Assembly (NCBI RefSeq): GCF_010811875.1
Contig: NZ_VKHP01000057.1
Span: forward strand, 1 to 40,009
Source of the DNA: Bradyrhizobium uaiense
GTDB taxonomy: Bacteria; Pseudomonadota; Alphaproteobacteria; Rhizobiales; Xanthobacteraceae
DNA length: 40,009 nt
Direction: 5' to 3'
Shown: piece after piece, positions 16,341 to 23,732 of the stretch
How the letters are laid out: every line of letters begins with the position of its first letter
How positions within the stretch are numbered: the first letter of the stretch is position 1
The notes under the pieces: model-generated
What the model saw: the letters and a program-made list of their open reading frames with translations, nothing else
The model's database searches: none
Told to the model about the DNA's origin: nothing
Program-made: the position numbers and the translations under genes

Positions 16341-16661
16341 ATGAGCGGTATTGTTCGCGACAGCGACGTCGTCGAGCTCGACGAGCCGCCTGTCTTCAGT
16401 TTTAGCCAAAAGGTACGAGCCAATCGCACCATCCGGAATGATGGCACCTTTCGTGGCAAGGAGATTGGCGACATCTTGGTCAAGAAGGGAGAGGTCGGTT
16501 ACGTCATCTCGATCGGGACATTCCTGCAGCAGTTCTACATCTACGGTGTCGAGTTTCTGGAAAGCGGCTACCGCGTTGGCATGAAGCGCAAGGAACTCGT
16601 GCCGGTGGATGCCTGCGATGAGATCGATGATCTGCCATTGCCGGAGGAGGCCGTGTCGTGA
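16341..16661 (+). CDS. nifZ: NifZ domain protein (first of two)
   Basis: A 106-residue NifZ, involved in P-cluster maturation of the MoFe protein. The domain reads FSFSQKVRANRTIRNDGTFR, then GDILVKKGEVGYVISIGTFL and a YIYGVEFLESGYRVGM segment. ATG 16341 is preceded by GAGGAGC; an alternative in-frame ATG lies at 16323. Azotobacter NifZ is about 1.5 times longer; here the second half appears as the next gene. The stop overlaps the next start (GTGA). No -24/-12 promoter is seen just upstream. Confidence 0.92.
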   Translation: MSGIVRDSDVVELDEPPVFSFSQKVRANRTIRNDGTFRGKEIGDILVKKGEVGYVISIGTFLQQFYIYGVEFLESGYRVGMKRKELVPVDACDEIDDLPLPEEAVS

Positions 16662-16897
16662 GTGAACCCGGCTTTCTGAAATATCGGCGGGGCCAGCGGG
16701 TTAAAACCACAGTCGATATCATCAACGACGGCTCTTTTCCCAATGCGGAGCCTGACGGCGTCTTGCTCGGCGCCGGAGTGGCCGGAGAGATCATCAGGGT
16801 TGCCATCCATACCGAAGCGAACGTTCCGATCTATACTGTCGATTTTGGAGAACGGTTGCTCATCGGCTGTCTTGAAGAAGAAATCACAGGTCTTTGA
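16658..16897 (+). CDS. NifZ-like small protein (second of two)
   Basis: A 79-residue protein that repeats the NifZ domain plan: YRRGQRVKTTVDIINDGSFP, then GVLLGAGVAGEIIRVAIHTE and VDFGERLLIGCLEEEI. The shared pattern with the preceding protein is an aromatic-Arg-Val start, I-x-NDG-x-F and a G-x-x-G-x-V/I core. GTG 16658 overlaps the nifZ stop by 4 nt and follows a strong GGAGGAGG. It may be a split half of an ancestral two-domain NifZ or a tandem duplicate. Confidence 0.82.
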   Translation: MSEPGFLKYRRGQRVKTTVDIINDGSFPNAEPDGVLLGAGVAGEIIRVAIHTEANVPIYTVDFGERLLIGCLEEEITGL

Positions 16898-16912
16898 AGG
16901 GAGGCTTTCGCG

Positions 16913-17272
16913 ATGAATGCCGGGCTGATGAGGAAGGTCAAGACCGGGCTGGTGGCGCACCCCAACGAGCTTGATCGCAAGCGGATCGAGCGCAGCTTGA
17001 GCTCCCGTACGCGCTATCTCTACGTCTCGCCGAAGGTGACACCGGTGAAAGGCGGCTACCTCGTCGAGAGCCCCTGTTGCTCGCGCAGTATTGACAAGGA
17101 CGGCGCGCTAATCGACGTCGCGCTGATTCTTTATGATCGCGTGAGCGGAATTTGGAAGGTGTTTTGCAAGAACCACGCCCAAGGAATCTGGGAATTTTAC
17201 AGCCTGTATCACCGCCTGACTTCAGCGATCGACGAATTGAAGGCGGATCCGGAGCGTCTGTTCTGGCAATGA
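16913..17272 (+). CDS. small nif-linked protein, possibly DUF3024 family
   Basis: A 119-residue basic protein with good ribosome binding site (GAAGGGAGG) before ATG 16913. The N-terminal half is Arg/Lys-rich (ELDRKRIERSLSSRTRYLYV), the middle has a CC pair (VESPCCSRSI), and the end (YDRVSGIWKVFCKN, then IDELKADPERLFWQ) resembles the DUF3024 pattern of W-x-L/V-aromatic and an acidic-Phe-Trp end. The function is unknown. It is the third gene of the nifZ unit, 15 bases after the second NifZ-like gene. Confidence 0.75.
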   Translation: MNAGLMRKVKTGLVAHPNELDRKRIERSLSSRTRYLYVSPKVTPVKGGYLVESPCCSRSIDKDGALIDVALILYDRVSGIWKVFCKNHAQGIWEFYSLYHRLTSAIDELKADPERLFWQ

Positions 17273-17306
17273 GGGGCGGCTTTTGAGGGGTCACAGAGGA
17301 GCCACG

Positions 17307-17576
17307 ATGACGCTCACTGCGCAGGAATTGATTGAAATCGAGCAGCTGCTTGCGGCCGACAGGGCCGAGGAGGGGGCGTTTGTCGAGCTGCGGCGCCGCT
17401 TTCCGCAGCTTGCTTGTGTGCGCTGTGATGCGTCGGATATGCCGGATCAGCCATTCCGGCAGTTTGTGCGTTTCGATCTCCATCTGATCGATGGATCGGA
17501 TCACTGCGTGCAGATTACGGCCGATCCGGCACGGGCGACTGGCATCATATTGGCCAAAAGGAGCGCTGCGCAGTGA
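17307..17576 (+). CDS. small nif-linked hypothetical protein (DUF6129-like)
   Basis: An 89-residue protein (MTLTAQELIEIEQLLAADRA, RRRFPQLACVRCDASDMPDQ, DLHLIDGSDHCVQI, ATGIILAKRS). It resembles small proteins from nif clusters that I associate with DUF6129; the assignment is from memory and uncertain. It has a C-x2-C pair (CVRC) and a DG-x-DHC motif. ATG 17307 has AGAGGAG upstream; the in-frame start at 17283 is less likely. Its stop overlaps the GTG start of the next gene (GTGA). Confidence 0.65.
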   Translation: MTLTAQELIEIEQLLAADRAEEGAFVELRRRFPQLACVRCDASDMPDQPFRQFVRFDLHLIDGSDHCVQITADPARATGIILAKRSAAQ

Positions 17577-18775
17577 GCGGCACTGAGCTCGCAGAGCATC
17601 CGTGCGATGGCGCGCACAATGTGGAGAATAATGCATCCTTCATCCCACTGTCGGACCCGGATATTACCGTCGCTGAGCTCTCTGCAGTTGAAACCCTGCT
17701 GTGTTCGTCGGAGATCTCCAGCGGGCGGATCACTGAGGCGTTCGAGCAGGCTTTCGCGGTCTATCTGGGCCGCAAACATGCCGTTGCGGTTTCGAGTGGT
17801 ACGATTGGGCTCCTGCTTGCACTCAAGGCGCTCGGGATCGGAGCAGGACATGAGGTCATCGCCTCGCCCTACGCCTTTCGCGAAACAGCGCATGCCATCA
17901 GTCTCGCAGGCGCACGGGTGGTATTTGCCGACGTCGACTATTGGTCGGGAACATTGGTTCCAGCGAAGGTCGAAGAGAGCATTACGGCCTGCACGCGGGC
18001 GATTGTCGCCGGCAATCCCAACGGTCATCCTGCGCCATGGGCAGAACTGCGGACGGTCGCACAGCGCCACCGGCTGCTGCTCTTGGAGGATTCTACCGAG
18101 GCGATCGGGTCGAGCTACAAGGGGGAACTCGTCGGCCGATTTGGCGACCTGGCCGTGTTCGACTTTGCCGAGCCGGTAGCCCTAAGCTGCGGTGAAGGCG
18201 CAATGGTGGTGACGGATGACATCGATATTGCGCTTGGGTTGCGCCGCCATCGCGCCCACCGCCTGGACGAGCGATTCTCAGTCGTCGTCGCGAGTACAGC
18301 ACCTTACCAGGCTGGCATCAGCGATCTCACGGCTGCCTTGGGGCTGGCGCAGCTGAAGCGTCTCAATGAAATCCTGGAGCGGCGTCGGCTCATCGAGCAG
18401 CTCTATAACGCGCATATCCAGTCATTTGAAGGCATCAAGCCGCCTTATGTCGGTCCCGATGTGACAGATGTGAACTGGATGCTTTATCTCGTTCAATTGG
18501 GGACACGCTTCACGCGATCCGGTCGGGACGCCATCATCGATGATCTGCGCGCCGCCCAGATTCAGTCCGCTGCCTACAGCCAGCCGTTGCATTTGCAACG
18601 CCACTATTTTGACCTCGGCTATCGCCGTGGCGATTTCCTGGTTACCGAAAAGGTCGCCGATCGCGCTTTAGCGCTGCCGTTTCACACCCATCTCACGAAC
18701 AAGCAGATCGCGTTTATCGTGGAGACCATGAAAGATGCCTCGATCAACGTGGGCGCAGGTGCGGCGATCTACTGA
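17573..18775 (+). CDS. DegT/DnrJ/EryC1/StrS aminotransferase-fold protein lacking the PLP lysine
   Basis: A 400-residue homologue of sugar aminotransferases. Recognisable parts are the PLP-phosphate loop AVSSGTIGLLLALKALGIG, the DVD region at residue 120, LLLLEDSTEAIGSSYKGELVG with the PLP-pyridine Asp at 173, and the terminal YSQPLHLQRHYFDLGY segment. In the family the active-site motif is FSFHxxKxLtxGEGG; here it reads FDFAEPVALSCGEGA, so the Schiff-base Lys position is Val202 (codon GTA at 18176-18178). It therefore cannot be a normal PLP transaminase. The reading frame is otherwise intact and coupled to the nifZ unit by a 4-nt overlap (GTG 17573). Possible roles are binding or regulation; no sugar biosynthesis gene is near. 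Confidence 0.85.
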   Translation: MSGTELAEHPCDGAHNVENNASFIPLSDPDITVAELSAVETLLCSSEISSGRITEAFEQAFAVYLGRKHAVAVSSGTIGLLLALKALGIGAGHEVIASPYAFRETAHAISLAGARVVFADVDYWSGTLVPAKVEESITACTRAIVAGNPNGHPAPWAELRTVAQRHRLLLLEDSTEAIGSSYKGELVGRFGDLAVFDFAEPVALSCGEGAMVVTDDIDIALGLRRHRAHRLDERFSVVVASTAPYQAGISDLTAALGLAQLKRLNEILERRRLIEQLYNAHIQSFEGIKPPYVGPDVTDVNWMLYLVQLGTRFTRSGRDAIIDDLRAAQIQSAAYSQPLHLQRHYFDLGYRRGDFLVTEKVADRALALPFHTHLTNKQIAFIVETMKDASINVGAGAAIY

Positions 18776-19109
18776 GATGATCTTTATGCACAGGAGGATT
18801 GATTGAGCACAATCGTAGCTCTGGGCGTGCGCGAGATGAGAAATCAATCGAGCGCATGTCATGCGATGCCCCGCGGGCGGACAGATATCCGCATAAATGC
18901 GGAACACGTCGCATGCCGCTGCATCATGTACTGTTCGGGAAGCTGCGGGAGAAATGCTCCAGCCTCGCGCTCGCAGAAAGCCTGCTCGATCGTCGCAAAG
19001 TGTCGTGCCCACGCCGTGGTTTAAGGCCTACGCGCCAAGATGCTCGAATCCGAGCACGCCATCCTCGGTTTCGGCTGGGGTGTCTCGAGTTAGTCAAACA
19101 GAGATTACT
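18776..19109. other. intergenic region with a possible Cys-rich small ORF
   Basis: A strong Shine-Dalgarno AGGAGG (18792-18797) lies 5 nt before TTG 18803, which opens a 73-codon frame to 19024 rich in Cys (CRCIMYCSGSCGRN). No family is recognised and codon use is ordinary, so it may be a real small protein or the start of a broken gene. No -24/-12 promoter was found in this stretch. Confidence 0.35.
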
Positions 19110-19331
19110 ATGAACATACAAGAAGTCATCATTCACGTCCGCTTCGCTCCGAATGGAAGGGTGGTCCAGATCAGTGAGCGCCCGGCAAAGCTCACGCCGA
19201 ACCAATGGTTTGAAGTTCTCAACGCCCGCGCTAGCTCGGCATATCGACCGCTCGCTCGTGGCCGTGGCATCTTCCGATTGAGCCGTACTACGGTCGAAGC
19301 CTTCAAGCAGGAAACTGCGAGGCCGGGATGA
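19110..19331 (+). CDS. small conserved-looking protein upstream of the second Rieske gene
   Basis: A 73-residue basic protein (MNIQEVIIHVRFAPNGRVVQ, ISERPAKLTPNQWFEVLN, LARGRGIFRLSR). I do not recognise a named family. The start ATG 19110 has a poor Shine-Dalgarno (CAGAGA). Its stop overlaps the ATG of the Rieske gene (ATGA), which strongly suggests a functional two-gene unit and supports it being real. A Rieske partner or assembly factor is possible but is inference from coupling alone. Confidence 0.7.
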   Translation: MNIQEVIIHVRFAPNGRVVQISERPAKLTPNQWFEVLNARASSAYRPLARGRGIFRLSRTTVEAFKQETARPG

Positions 19332-19801
19332 GCCAAGCGATGATCGGGAACCCAATGGGCGATCAGATCGAGGTTTTTACCGTCTGTCCGGCCGATGCCA
19401 TCGAGCGGAGTGGCGCCAGGGGCTTTAGCCTGTCGCGTATCGATGATAGCGGCGAAAGCCGGTTGTTTTCCATTATTGTGGTGCGCACCTTCGGCGACGA
19501 CTATTTTGGCTATGTGAACCGTTGTCCGCATGACGGCGTCTGGCTGAACATTGGCTCCGGCGAGTTTTTCTCGGCAGACCACTCCTTTCTTAGATGCGGC
19601 CGGCATGGTGCAAGGTTCGAGATCGAGACCGGAGTGTGCATCGAGGGTCCCTGCAATGGACAAGCGCTTGAGCCGGTAGCGCTCGCCGTGATCGAAGGTG
19701 ACGTTTGCCTATGCGGCGTCGAGCTGCTGGAGGAAGATCGGGCTTCCGAGCGCTTCGAGGACAGCGAAGAAACAATGGATATCACGATCCATCCGGATTG
19801 A
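19328..19801 (+). CDS. Rieske [2Fe-2S] ferredoxin-like protein (copy 2)
   Basis: A 157-residue single-domain Rieske protein. Ligands are C66-x-H68 (NRCPHDGV) and C90-x2-H93 (RCGRHGARF), followed by GVCIEGPCNG. It is paralogous to the gene at 8685, with a longer N-terminus and an acidic C-terminal tail (EEDRASERFEDSEE). The start overlaps the preceding stop. No oxygenase or terminal acceptor gene is adjacent, so a nif-related electron carrier or oxygen/redox-responsive protein is inferred from location. Confidence 0.88.
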   Translation: MSQAMIGNPMGDQIEVFTVCPADAIERSGARGFSLSRIDDSGESRLFSIIVVRTFGDDYFGYVNRCPHDGVWLNIGSGEFFSADHSFLRCGRHGARFEIETGVCIEGPCNGQALEPVALAVIEGDVCLCGVELLEEDRASERFEDSEETMDITIHPD

Positions 19802-20580
19802 CGGCGTATCATTTGGCTGCTGTTCAAGTTGGCTGAGGGATTTTATCGGAGGACGAAATCGTCGCTCCTAAGCGTTGGTGCAGATGGGTATTATGCTCTC
19901 TTAGCTTGTCAGAGCAAACGGCAGTCCAACGCCTTGCTGCCGGGCGCCAGCGAGCTCTGCCGTACCAACAAAAGGTGCTCTTACGTCAACTCGCCAAATG
20001 GATCTCGCAGGCGGGACCTGCTTCTTGCTGCCGGCCGATAGAACATGTTCAAGAAATGTCCTCGGCGGCTGGAAATCCGCCGAGGACACCGTCTGGGCTG
20101 CGAGAATGGGGAGACCCAGACTGACAGGATCGTTTGGGAGGAACAATGACGATCCTGTGTCAGAAGCTTTTGGCCGTCAGCGACGGCTGGCTTATTTTCT
20201 GGGCTGCAATTGCGATGCCAAACGCCTCAATGCGACCTCTCAGCGAGTAGCGCCGCGATCTTCGGGGGCCGCCGGTTTACGGACGCATGCATGAATGAAC
20301 ACGCATTCGCTGTTCGGCATTGAGGCGGCAAGTGCGCCTTGACGGTATCGTGGAGGGCTGTGGGCGCGATCCAGGATCGCTGTGTTGCCGGTTTCGTGAC
20401 GGCCGATCAAGTCCAGGCAGCTTAACCTATAGCCTTGAACGCGGGTCTGCGTTCACTCTGACTGTCGGGGCGTTTGCGCCAGGCGCTATCCTGTTGAGGT
20501 AAACAATAGATCGGAAACAGCGGAGCGCACATCATGCGTGCGAACGGCTGAAGCAGAATGGGGGGCGTCAAACGCGAAGC
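19802..20580. other. non-coding region after the second Rieske gene
   Basis: About 780 bases without a convincing gene; short open frames have no family and poor starts. The notable content is a pair of perfect hairpins at 20057-20122, listed separately. Confidence 0.5.
20057..20088 (+). other. 12-bp perfect hairpin, first of a pair
   Basis: TGTCCTCGGCGG (20057-20068) pairs exactly with CCGCCGAGGACA (20077-20088) around an 8-nt loop. No T tract follows. A second inverted repeat, GTCTGGG/CCCAGAC, begins 3-4 bases later (about 20092-20122, 17-nt loop). Together they could be a structured RNA or a processed 3' end of the Rieske transcript. Confidence 0.5.
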
Positions 20581-20587
20581 CGACGAT

Positions 20588-20603
20588 TGTCCTGTCCAAA
20601 ACA
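20588..20603 (+). promoter_or_regulatory. NifA upstream activator sequence
   Basis: TGTCCTGTCCAAAACA is a perfect TGT-N10-ACA element, 93 bases upstream of the -24/-12 match at 20697, which is the same spacing as at nifH and nifB here. Confidence 0.75.
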
Positions 20604-20696
20604 GAAGAGAAACGACATTGTCGGAACTCCAGCATCAACGATGAGGAGCGCCTCGGCAGAACAAGAGATGTCGTAAAAATGCGAGGATTCTGCATT

Positions 20697-20711
20697 TGGT
20701 GTGGAACTTGC
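20697..20711 (+). promoter_or_regulatory. RpoN (-24/-12) promoter upstream of the [2Fe-2S] ferredoxin gene
   Basis: TGGTGTGGAACTTGC has TGG, TTGC and the exact 10-base GG/GC spacing; CAC of the -24 consensus is changed to TGT. The perfect UAS upstream supports it. The next firm gene starts at 21025, giving a leader of about 300 nt. Confidence 0.72.
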
Positions 20712-20725
20712 TTTGCAGCAATCGG

Positions 20726-20917
20726 ATGGTTGAGCAATGTAGGAGCGAAGAGATTGCGATGGTAGGAGAAGACGTTGAGATGGTAGGAGAAGACGTTGAA
20801 ACGAATCAGGAAGATTGTGCCAGACGTGAGTCATCTGTGGCTGATCTTCAGCGTTTACAATTAGTGTTGCGTTCGCTCATTTCGCCTGCGTTCGCAGGCG
20901 CGCATCGAAATCATTAG
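20726..20917 (+). CDS. possible small leader ORF with duplicated heptapeptide
   Basis: A 63-codon frame (MVEQCRSEEIAMVGEDVEMV, then ETNQEDCARRESSVADLQRL) immediately after the RpoN promoter. The ATG at 20726 would be nearly leaderless, and starts at 20759 or 20780 within the tandem repeat are equally possible. No family is recognised. It is listed because promoter position and the in-frame duplication are unusual; it may not be translated. Confidence 0.3.
   Translation: MVEQCRSEEIAMVGEDVEMVGEDVETNQEDCARRESSVADLQRLQLVLRSLISPAFAGAHRNH
20758..20799 (+). repeat. 21-bp perfect tandem direct repeat
   Basis: The unit GATGGTAGGAGAAGACGTTG plus A occurs twice (20758-20778, 20779-20799) with no mismatch. 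It lies about 35 bases after the predicted RpoN start site. Each unit holds a Shine-Dalgarno-like AGGAG and an ATG. The repeat is in frame within a 63-codon open frame (20726-20917), where it encodes MVGEDVE twice. Confidence 0.9.
20883..20900 (+). other. 8-bp perfect hairpin
   Basis: CGCCTGCG (20883-20890) and CGCAGGCG (20893-20900) form a stem with a 2-nt loop. It lies in the leader of the ferredoxin gene without a T tract. Confidence 0.45.
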
Positions 20918-21024
20918 CATCAATCTATCGATGCGGCGTTCGACAGCAAGAGACCCTGTGAGGGCGATGCGAGCCCGGGCCATGTCTCCTTCGGAATCGC
21001 TCGCATTGATCACAGGATAAGCGC

Positions 21025-21372
21025 ATGGACTCAGAAACCGAATTCGAGCTCCCCCAAATTTATAGGCATCATGTCTTTGCCTGCAACACGCAGCGTCCGC
21101 CCACTCATCCGCACGGCAGTTGCGGCGCCTCTGGCGCGCAAGCATTGTGGGATCGAATGGGCAAGGCGATCGAAGCGCAAGGCCTTAACGATATCGGTTT
21201 CACGATGGCTGGCTGCCTCGGCTATTGTAACTCCGGTCCCTTGATGGTCGTCTATCCTGACGGAATCTGGTACCGCGCGACTACGCCGGAAGACGTCGAC
21301 GAAATCCTGGAATCCCATCTCAAGCAGGGTAAACGTGTCGACCGCCTCGTGATGGTGCTAAAGCGCAGCTAA
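21025..21372 (+). CDS. thioredoxin-fold [2Fe-2S] ferredoxin (nif-linked)
   Basis: A 115-residue ferredoxin of the Shethna/thioredoxin-like type. Cluster ligands are C20 (YRHHVFACNTQRPP), C33 (HPHGSCGASGAQ), C64 and C68 (MAGCLGYCNSGPLMVVYPDG). The family includes Azotobacter FeSI, often found in nif clusters; FeSII, which protects nitrogenase from oxygen by conformational locking, belongs to a different fold. ATG 21025 has AGGATAA upstream. Control by the NifA/RpoN promoter at 20697 is likely. An electron-transfer role in nitrogen fixation is inferred from family and location. Confidence 0.92.
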   Translation: MDSETEFELPQIYRHHVFACNTQRPPTHPHGSCGASGAQALWDRMGKAIEAQGLNDIGFTMAGCLGYCNSGPLMVVYPDGIWYRATTPEDVDEILESHLKQGKRVDRLVMVLKRS

Positions 21373-21927
21373 AAAACGCCTTGCTTCGCGCCGCTTGGCC
21401 GGGCAATCAAGCATGGACGGCTTCTCCGTCGATGAGCTGTTCCCTCGGTACGTCGGTCGGGTGGCCCTCAGGCGTCAGGACGTGCGAACAGCGCGTCATG
21501 GAGCTTGTCGTTATGGCGCTCTTTGAGATGTTCGGTGAGACGGGCCCAGATTAGAGCGCTGCTCGTGCCCGTGCCCTGAACCTTGAGCGTCAACTCCCTC
21601 GTCAGACTATCATTGTCACGGCGCAGCGCGGAGCCTTGAATCTTCAGACCCGATCGGCAACTGGCACGGTCGCAACGCCTGACAAAGCAAGAACGTGTTT
21701 CTTTCGATGGCTGTTCGATCAATCTGTTCGCGTCACTTAATACTGTCCCTACGCAGCACGCCGCAAGCGCAAGGTGCGGATGGCGCTCGCTTTCTTCGCG
21801 AGACGACGCGTCTTTGACACGCCATCTCGCTCGCGGATGAACTGCGGTGCGGTTGAAGGACGCGCTCGATGGCTCGCCGCGTCCGGATTGATCAACCTTG
21901 TCTTCTTCTCTGGATCCTGTTCTGACG
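21373..21927. other. convergent intergenic region between ferredoxin and porin genes
   Basis: About 555 bases. A minus-strand open frame here has a stretch (SALIWARLTEHLKERHNDKL) with a protein-like look, possibly a relic, but no family or start is supported. No clear terminator was seen. Confidence 0.4.
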
Positions 21928-22659
21928 TCAGAACTTGTAAGCGATGCCGCCGCTGATGAGCCATGGGTCGATATTGGCGCGCCCGGAGACGGGAATCGCA
22001 TTGTTTACGGTCGCAGAATAGTTGGGCCGCAGCCACAGCTTCTTCACGTCGAAGTTGAGGCCCCAATGACGGTCAAGCATGTAATCGAAGCCAAATTGAA
22101 CCGCTGCGCCGAACTGGTTGCTGATGTGCAGATCCGTCACGGTAAGGCCGGCGAGCGACGTATTGGCCGCCGACTGATTGAAGAATGTGGTGTAGTTGAT
22201 GCCTGCGCCGATATAAGGCTTCAGTGGGCCGAAATCGTTGAAGTGATATTGTAGGGTCAGCGTCGGCGGCAATAGCCAGGCTTTGCCGATATCGAGTCCA
22301 TTAAGCGTACCAGTGCCGCTGATGTGATGGCGGGTCACGCCGAGAATGAGTTCGGCCGCGATGTTCTTTGTAAAGAAATAGGTGATGTCGAGCTCCGGTA
22401 TGGCTTGATCGCTGATCAACAGACCGGAGTTGGGAGAAGACAGCGAGGGTACCCCGGAGACGTGGACTGAACTGCCTGCGGTATCCGGCAAAACGCCGAG
22501 CACTCGCAGGCGGATCATCCATGGATTGAACGGTTCGATCGGGGGTGCTTTGTAATAAACCGGTGCCGGACCGAGATCTGCAGCCTGTGCCGAGATGCTG
22601 GCCAGCGAGATCGCGAGCGTGAGGAGCGACGTCGTCGTCAGAATTGTTGTTGTTCTCAT
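21928..22659 (-). CDS. OmpW-family outer membrane protein
   Basis: A 243-residue protein with a signal peptide (MRTTTILTTTSLLTLAISLA, cleavage near SAQA-ADLG) and an OmpW-type beta-barrel: NPWMIRLRVLGVLPD near the mature start, ELDITYFFTKNIAAELILGV, LLPPTLTLQYHF and KPYIGAGINYTTFF, and a terminal Phe (GGIAYKF). I chose the ATG at 22659 since GGAGA lies just upstream; 22671 is an alternative. OmpW porins are often induced at low oxygen, and a perfect FixK/FNR box lies 74 bases upstream. It probably lets small hydrophobic molecules cross the outer membrane of bacteroids. Confidence 0.9.
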   Translation of the reverse strand: MRTTTILTTTSLLTLAISLASISAQAADLGPAPVYYKAPPIEPFNPWMIRLRVLGVLPDTAGSSVHVSGVPSLSSPNSGLLISDQAIPELDITYFFTKNIAAELILGVTRHHISGTGTLNGLDIGKAWLLPPTLTLQYHFNDFGPLKPYIGAGINYTTFFNQSAANTSLAGLTVTDLHISNQFGAAVQFGFDYMLDRHWGLNFDVKKLWLRPNYSATVNNAIPVSGRANIDPWLISGGIAYKF

Positions 22660-22732
22660 CGAATTCTCCATTCCAAAAGTCGCGCGATAAGGCGCGCGAG
22701 ATCTCTGTCACACATGACGAGCGGCGGAGGAT

Positions 22733-22746
22733 TTGATGCGGATCAA
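22733..22746 (-). promoter_or_regulatory. FixK/FNR box upstream of the OmpW-like gene
   Basis: TTGATGCGGATCAA is a perfect palindromic match to TTGAT-N4-ATCAA. Its centre is about 80 bases before the porin start, which would put the start site near 22699 if the box is at -40.5. It links the porin to the FixLJ-FixK low-oxygen cascade. Confidence 0.8.
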
Positions 22747-23121
22747 AATAGTGGCGGGCTCACCGCAATTATGCGGCTCAGTTGCATAAGAAGCACGGCT
22801 ATCGAAGCGTCGTTGTCTTTGCTTGATAGCTGTTCGATTCGTAGTCCGTGCTGAGTCCGATCTCTTCAGGAGATTGTTTGTTGGCTTGAAGCCTCGATCC
22901 AATCCATGCCCGTTGGGCCATGCAAAATCAAAGTGGCAATGCAGCAACCCCGCACATTGCAGGGTCGGTAGAGGCAGCATTCACCCGAGGCGCAATATCG
23001 GCAGATCCGTGTTCCGGAACAGCCAGATTGGCCTTCTCAGCAAGGGTCCGAGTCGGCGGTCACGAACCAAGCCGGAAGCAGAAAAATGTGGTTCTTCGCA
23101 TCAAAACCTTCTGTCCTAGCC
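22747..23121. other. intergenic region between porin and nifO
   Basis: About 375 bases. Open frames on both strands have no recognisable family and no supported start. Nothing further seen. Confidence 0.4.
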
Positions 23122-23535
23122 TCACGTTTGCGGACAGCGCGTCTCGTTTGCGTCATGCACACATCCCTCGAGATCATCTGGGGTCTTGCGGCCAAGCAGC
23201 GACAGCACGAGCTCATGATCGAGCCCGGCGCATCGTGATCCATCGACGTCGATCAGAGGTCTGCGTATCAGGAGCGGATCGTCTAACATCAACGCCAGTG
23301 CGCGCTGGGCGTGAATCATGGCGGGATTGACTTCGCCTGATTTGATACGGGGGGCCGCTTGGTTGAACCAGGAGGCAACCGGGGTATTGCCGAAGAAGCG
23401 GCGCAGTTCTTCCGAAGCCCACGGCTCCATCAAAATATCTTTGGCTATGATGTCGTGACCGGCAGCGTTGAGCGCTTGAAGCTGACGCGCATTGGTCGCG
23501 CAGCCGGGCTTTTGATAAAAGGTGATTGTCGCCAT
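23122..23535 (-). CDS. nifO: NifO, ArsC-like nitrogenase-associated protein
   Basis: A 137-residue member of the ArsC/Spx-like family in its nitrogenase-associated subgroup. It has the redox motif FYQKPGCATNARQL with C12 and the conserved Arg five residues later, then the family's KDILMEPWASEELRRFFG and RRPLIDVDGSRCAGLD. In Azotobacter NifO is linked to molybdenum or nitrate effects on nitrogenase; its mechanism is unclear. The ATG at 23535 is chosen over an extended frame to 23604. The gene is divergent from nifH, and a -24/-12-like site at 23733-23747 may serve it. The C-terminus has extra cysteines (LEGCVHDANETRC). Confidence 0.88.
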   Translation of the reverse strand: MATITFYQKPGCATNARQLQALNAAGHDIIAKDILMEPWASEELRRFFGNTPVASWFNQAAPRIKSGEVNPAMIHAQRALALMLDDPLLIRRPLIDVDGSRCAGLDHELVLSLLGRKTPDDLEGCVHDANETRCPQT

Positions 23536-23732
23536 GTCATACCTATGTTGGCAGCGCTGAGCTGAACAATGGCCATGTCGCTGCTGCGTTCGACGCCCAT
23601 TCAATGGTCTTGCCGATTATCTTCAATGTCAGTTGGCTAAGCGCCGCTGGCATCCGCTGTCCGGTCAGTCTGGATCGCAACCGACATTGTCGCACCGCTC
23701 AAGTCCCAGAGAGCCGGTTCACGAGAGGAGTA

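Noticed and set aside
14962..16344. 460-residue open frame after frxA
   Set aside because: No continuous family resemblance; coding-like pieces lie in different frames, so it is treated as decayed DNA.
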